Origin: Clostridia bacterium
GTDB lineage: Bacteria; Bacillota; Clostridia; Oscillospirales; Butyricicoccaceae
Direction of reading: 5' to 3'
DNA length: 5,405 nt
NCBI GenBank assembly: GCA_017547995.1
Contig: JAFYNW010000136.1
Span: forward strand, 1-5,405
Part shown: in pieces, positions 5,100 through 5,405 of the stretch
How positions within the stretch are numbered: position 1 is the stretch's first letter
How the letters are laid out: each line of letters begins with the position of its first letter
Notes under the pieces: generated by a model
The model's input: the letters and a program-made list of their open reading frames with translations, nothing else
Database searches by the model: none
Told to the model about the DNA's origin: nothing
Translations under genes and position numbers: made by a program

Positions 5100-5405
5100 A
5101 TGAATATCACCATTTCAAAAAGCGATTTTTCGGGAAAAATCCAGATGGCTTCATCAAAATCCCATCTGCACAGAGCGCTTATATGCGCTTCTCTCGGCAA
5201 TAGGCCGACGAAGCTTTATTATAACGGCTCGTCGGATGACGTTATTGCTACGATAAACTGCCTCAACGTGCTCGGTGCCAAGATAGACGACAAGGGTGAA
5301 TACTTTGAAATAATCCCTGTTAAAGAGGCGAAGGGCGGTGTAATCGATTGCAACGAAAGCGGCTCGACTCTGCGTTTTATGCTCCCGCTTGTGTGTGCGC
5401 TGGGA
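5100..5405 (+). CDS. aroA: 3-phosphoshikimate 1-carboxyvinyltransferase (EPSP synthase), N-terminal part (runs off the right edge)
   Basis: The first 102 codons are present and the frame is open at the edge; the family is about 420-440 residues. EPSP synthase joins PEP to shikimate-3-phosphate, step 6 of the shikimate pathway. The substrate-binding N-terminal block ASSKSHLHRALICASL (17-32) has K20, S21 and R25 in place of the usual PGSKS...R motif; the usual Pro-Gly is replaced by Ser-Ser. The second signature NESGSTLRFMLPL (85-97) has the glycine at G88 and the arginine at R92, corresponding to the LxxGNAGTAxR loop that decides glyphosate response. The start lies 1 nt after the aroB stop, with a weak AGG (5089-5091) as ribosome-binding site, which suggests coupling. 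UDP-GlcNAc carboxyvinyltransferase (MurA) is a related fold, but the SKS...HRALI block and the aroB neighbour favour aroA. Confidence 0.93.
   Translation, partial: MNITISKSDFSGKIQMASSKSHLHRALICASLGNRPTKLYYNGSSDDVIATINCLNVLGAKIDDKGEYFEIIPVKEAKGGVIDCNESGSTLRFMLPLVCALG

Overview
The window looks like chromosomal DNA from an anaerobic Bacillota, most likely class Clostridia and possibly Oscillospiraceae/Ruminococcaceae. This rests on purine-rich Shine-Dalgarno sequences before nearly every gene, consensus sigma-A type promoter hexamers, a NusG-domain-II/Gx-transporter pair, a FabT-like MarR protein, and an intergenic repeat of a type I associate from memory with gut Clostridia. Base composition is moderate by eye, with AT-rich intergenic DNA. 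The species cannot be named from this sequence alone.

Layout. Positions 1-1108 (minus strand) hold a two-component system: an OmpR/PhoB-type response regulator followed 3 nt later by a sensor histidine kinase. Only the N-terminal membrane anchor and part of the extracytoplasmic sensor of the kinase are inside the window. Positions 1109-1351 are an AT-rich divergent intergenic region, with a near-consensus promoter reading right into ychF and weaker promoter candidates reading left into the regulator. Positions 1352-2446 encode the conserved GTPase/ATPase YchF (OLA1 family), which ends at a rho-independent terminator (2517-2552). A compact structured palindromic repeat (about 2561-2624) follows directly.

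Positions 2656-5405 (plus strand) hold five tightly packed genes that are probably co-transcribed: a membrane-anchored NusG-domain-II protein, a Gx-transporter/'heptaprenyl diphosphate synthase component I' family membrane protein, a FabT-like MarR regulator, aroB (3-dehydroquinate synthase) and the first 102 codons of aroA (EPSP synthase). Gaps are 3, 15, 28 and 1 nt.

How the genes may work together. aroB and aroA are steps 2 and 6 of the shikimate pathway to chorismate. The NusG_II/Gx pair resembles, from memory, the EetA/EetB pair of Listeria-type flavin-based extracellular electron transfer loci, but none of the other genes of such a locus is visible here. The MarR gene sits between this pair and the aro genes, and a perfect 12-bp AT-rich palindrome overlaps the aroB ribosome-binding site, so it is a candidate local operator. 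No clearly new system is evident. The points most worth checking are the isolated EetA/EetB-like pair next to shikimate genes, the structured repeat that forms the leader of this operon, and the regulator/palindrome arrangement.
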